Positions 6,383 through 6,579 of a stretch of DNA of 6,579 nt are shown piece by piece. The notes under the pieces are model-generated. The model was given only the letters and a program-made list of their open reading frames with translations. It made no database searches and was not told the DNA's origin. Location of the stretch: assembly GCA_024280785.1 (NCBI GenBank), contig JAJRPK010000282.1, positions 1 through 6,579 on the forward strand, read 5' to 3'. The DNA is from Gammaproteobacteria bacterium. Its GTDB lineage: Bacteria; Pseudomonadota; Gammaproteobacteria; Pseudomonadales; UBA7434. Both the position numbers and the translations under genes were made by a program. Position 1 is the stretch's first letter. Every line of letters starts with the position of its first letter.

Positions 6383-6579
6383 ATGCAAACTCACTCGCTT
6401 TCTGAAAAGCTTGATATGAACTCTGGTCTAAACAGAAGATTCATTGTCTTGATACCGGCATATGAGCCCGGTCACGCACTTGTTGAAATCGTGGACGGAA
6501 TATTCAGGGCATTGGCATCACATAAAGATTTTGCAGGAATTCTAGTTATCAACGACGGCTCAAAATCTTCGGGCGCACA
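6383..6579 (+). CDS. Family 2 glycosyltransferase, N-terminal part (runs off window)
   Basis: The frame is open from ATG 6383 to the right edge, 65 codons. After a short polar leader it reads RRFIVLIPAYEPGHALVEIV and then GILVINDGSKSSG. This is the GT-A nucleotide-sugar-binding start of GT2 enzymes: a first beta strand with PAYxPG, then the VINDGS strand whose Asp contacts the nucleotide. Such enzymes transfer a sugar from a nucleotide donor to a lipid or glycan acceptor at the cytoplasmic face. The catalytic DxD lies beyond the window. ATG 6416 is the better start by ribosome binding site (GAAAAG 6404-6409, spacing 6) and would begin MNSGLNRRFIV; ATG 6383 has none, and I give it only as the outer limit. 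The gene lies 32 bases after the phosphodiesterase-like gene on the same strand, so the two probably share a transcript. Confidence 0.8.
   Translation, partial: MQTHSLSEKLDMNSGLNRRFIVLIPAYEPGHALVEIVDGIFRALASHKDFAGILVINDGSKSSGA

Overview
The window looks like a decayed accessory segment of a proteobacterial, most likely alphaproteobacterial, chromosome or plasmid. The base composition is moderate. It carries insertion-sequence debris next to genes typical of surface-polysaccharide loci. The lineage call is an inference from the style of the IS3-family transposase and of the glycan genes; no rRNA, tRNA or housekeeping marker is present to confirm it.

Layout from left to right. (1) Positions 1-183, minus strand: a fragment of a DUF3326-like protein, cut off at its N-terminal side by an insertion sequence. 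(2) Positions 186-1420: a complete IS3-family element (probably IS407 subgroup) with recognisable inverted repeats, an intact orfA and a canonical -1 slippery heptamer. Its orfB is dead, broken by a 2-base loss and by a 26-base palindromic insertion directly after the first catalytic Asp codon. The flanks show no target-site duplication. (3) Positions 1512-2087, minus strand: an apparently intact small sulfotransferase-family protein. (4) Positions 2320-2784: remnants of two further, unrelated insertion sequences, an IS66-type TnpA and the first 24 codons of another IS3-family orfA. (5) Positions 2835-4584, minus strand: a large multi-spanning membrane glycosyltransferase-like (GT-C/GT39-like) gene that now reads as three pieces in two reading frames. 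Adding one A at each of two A-tracts would restore a single protein of about 583 residues. (6) Positions 4585-5087: a gap of about 500 bases between divergent genes. (7) Positions 5088-6350, plus strand: an alkaline-phosphatase-superfamily (type I phosphodiesterase-like) gene in one constant frame, interrupted by two in-frame TGA codons. (8) From 6383 to the right edge: the N-terminus of a family 2 glycosyltransferase.

The GT-C protein, the phosphodiesterase-like protein, the GT2 and perhaps the sulfotransferase would fit together as a module that builds and decorates a cell-surface glycan. Nearly every gene longer than 1 kb carries inactivating-looking lesions, while the two shorter genes look intact. 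The most economical reading is a polysaccharide locus in decay after IS activity. The alternatives are homopolymer sequencing errors at the A-tracts, or real recoding: one junction is a textbook A_AAA_AAA slippery heptamer directly before a stop codon. I see no CRISPR array, RNA gene or convincing new defence system.
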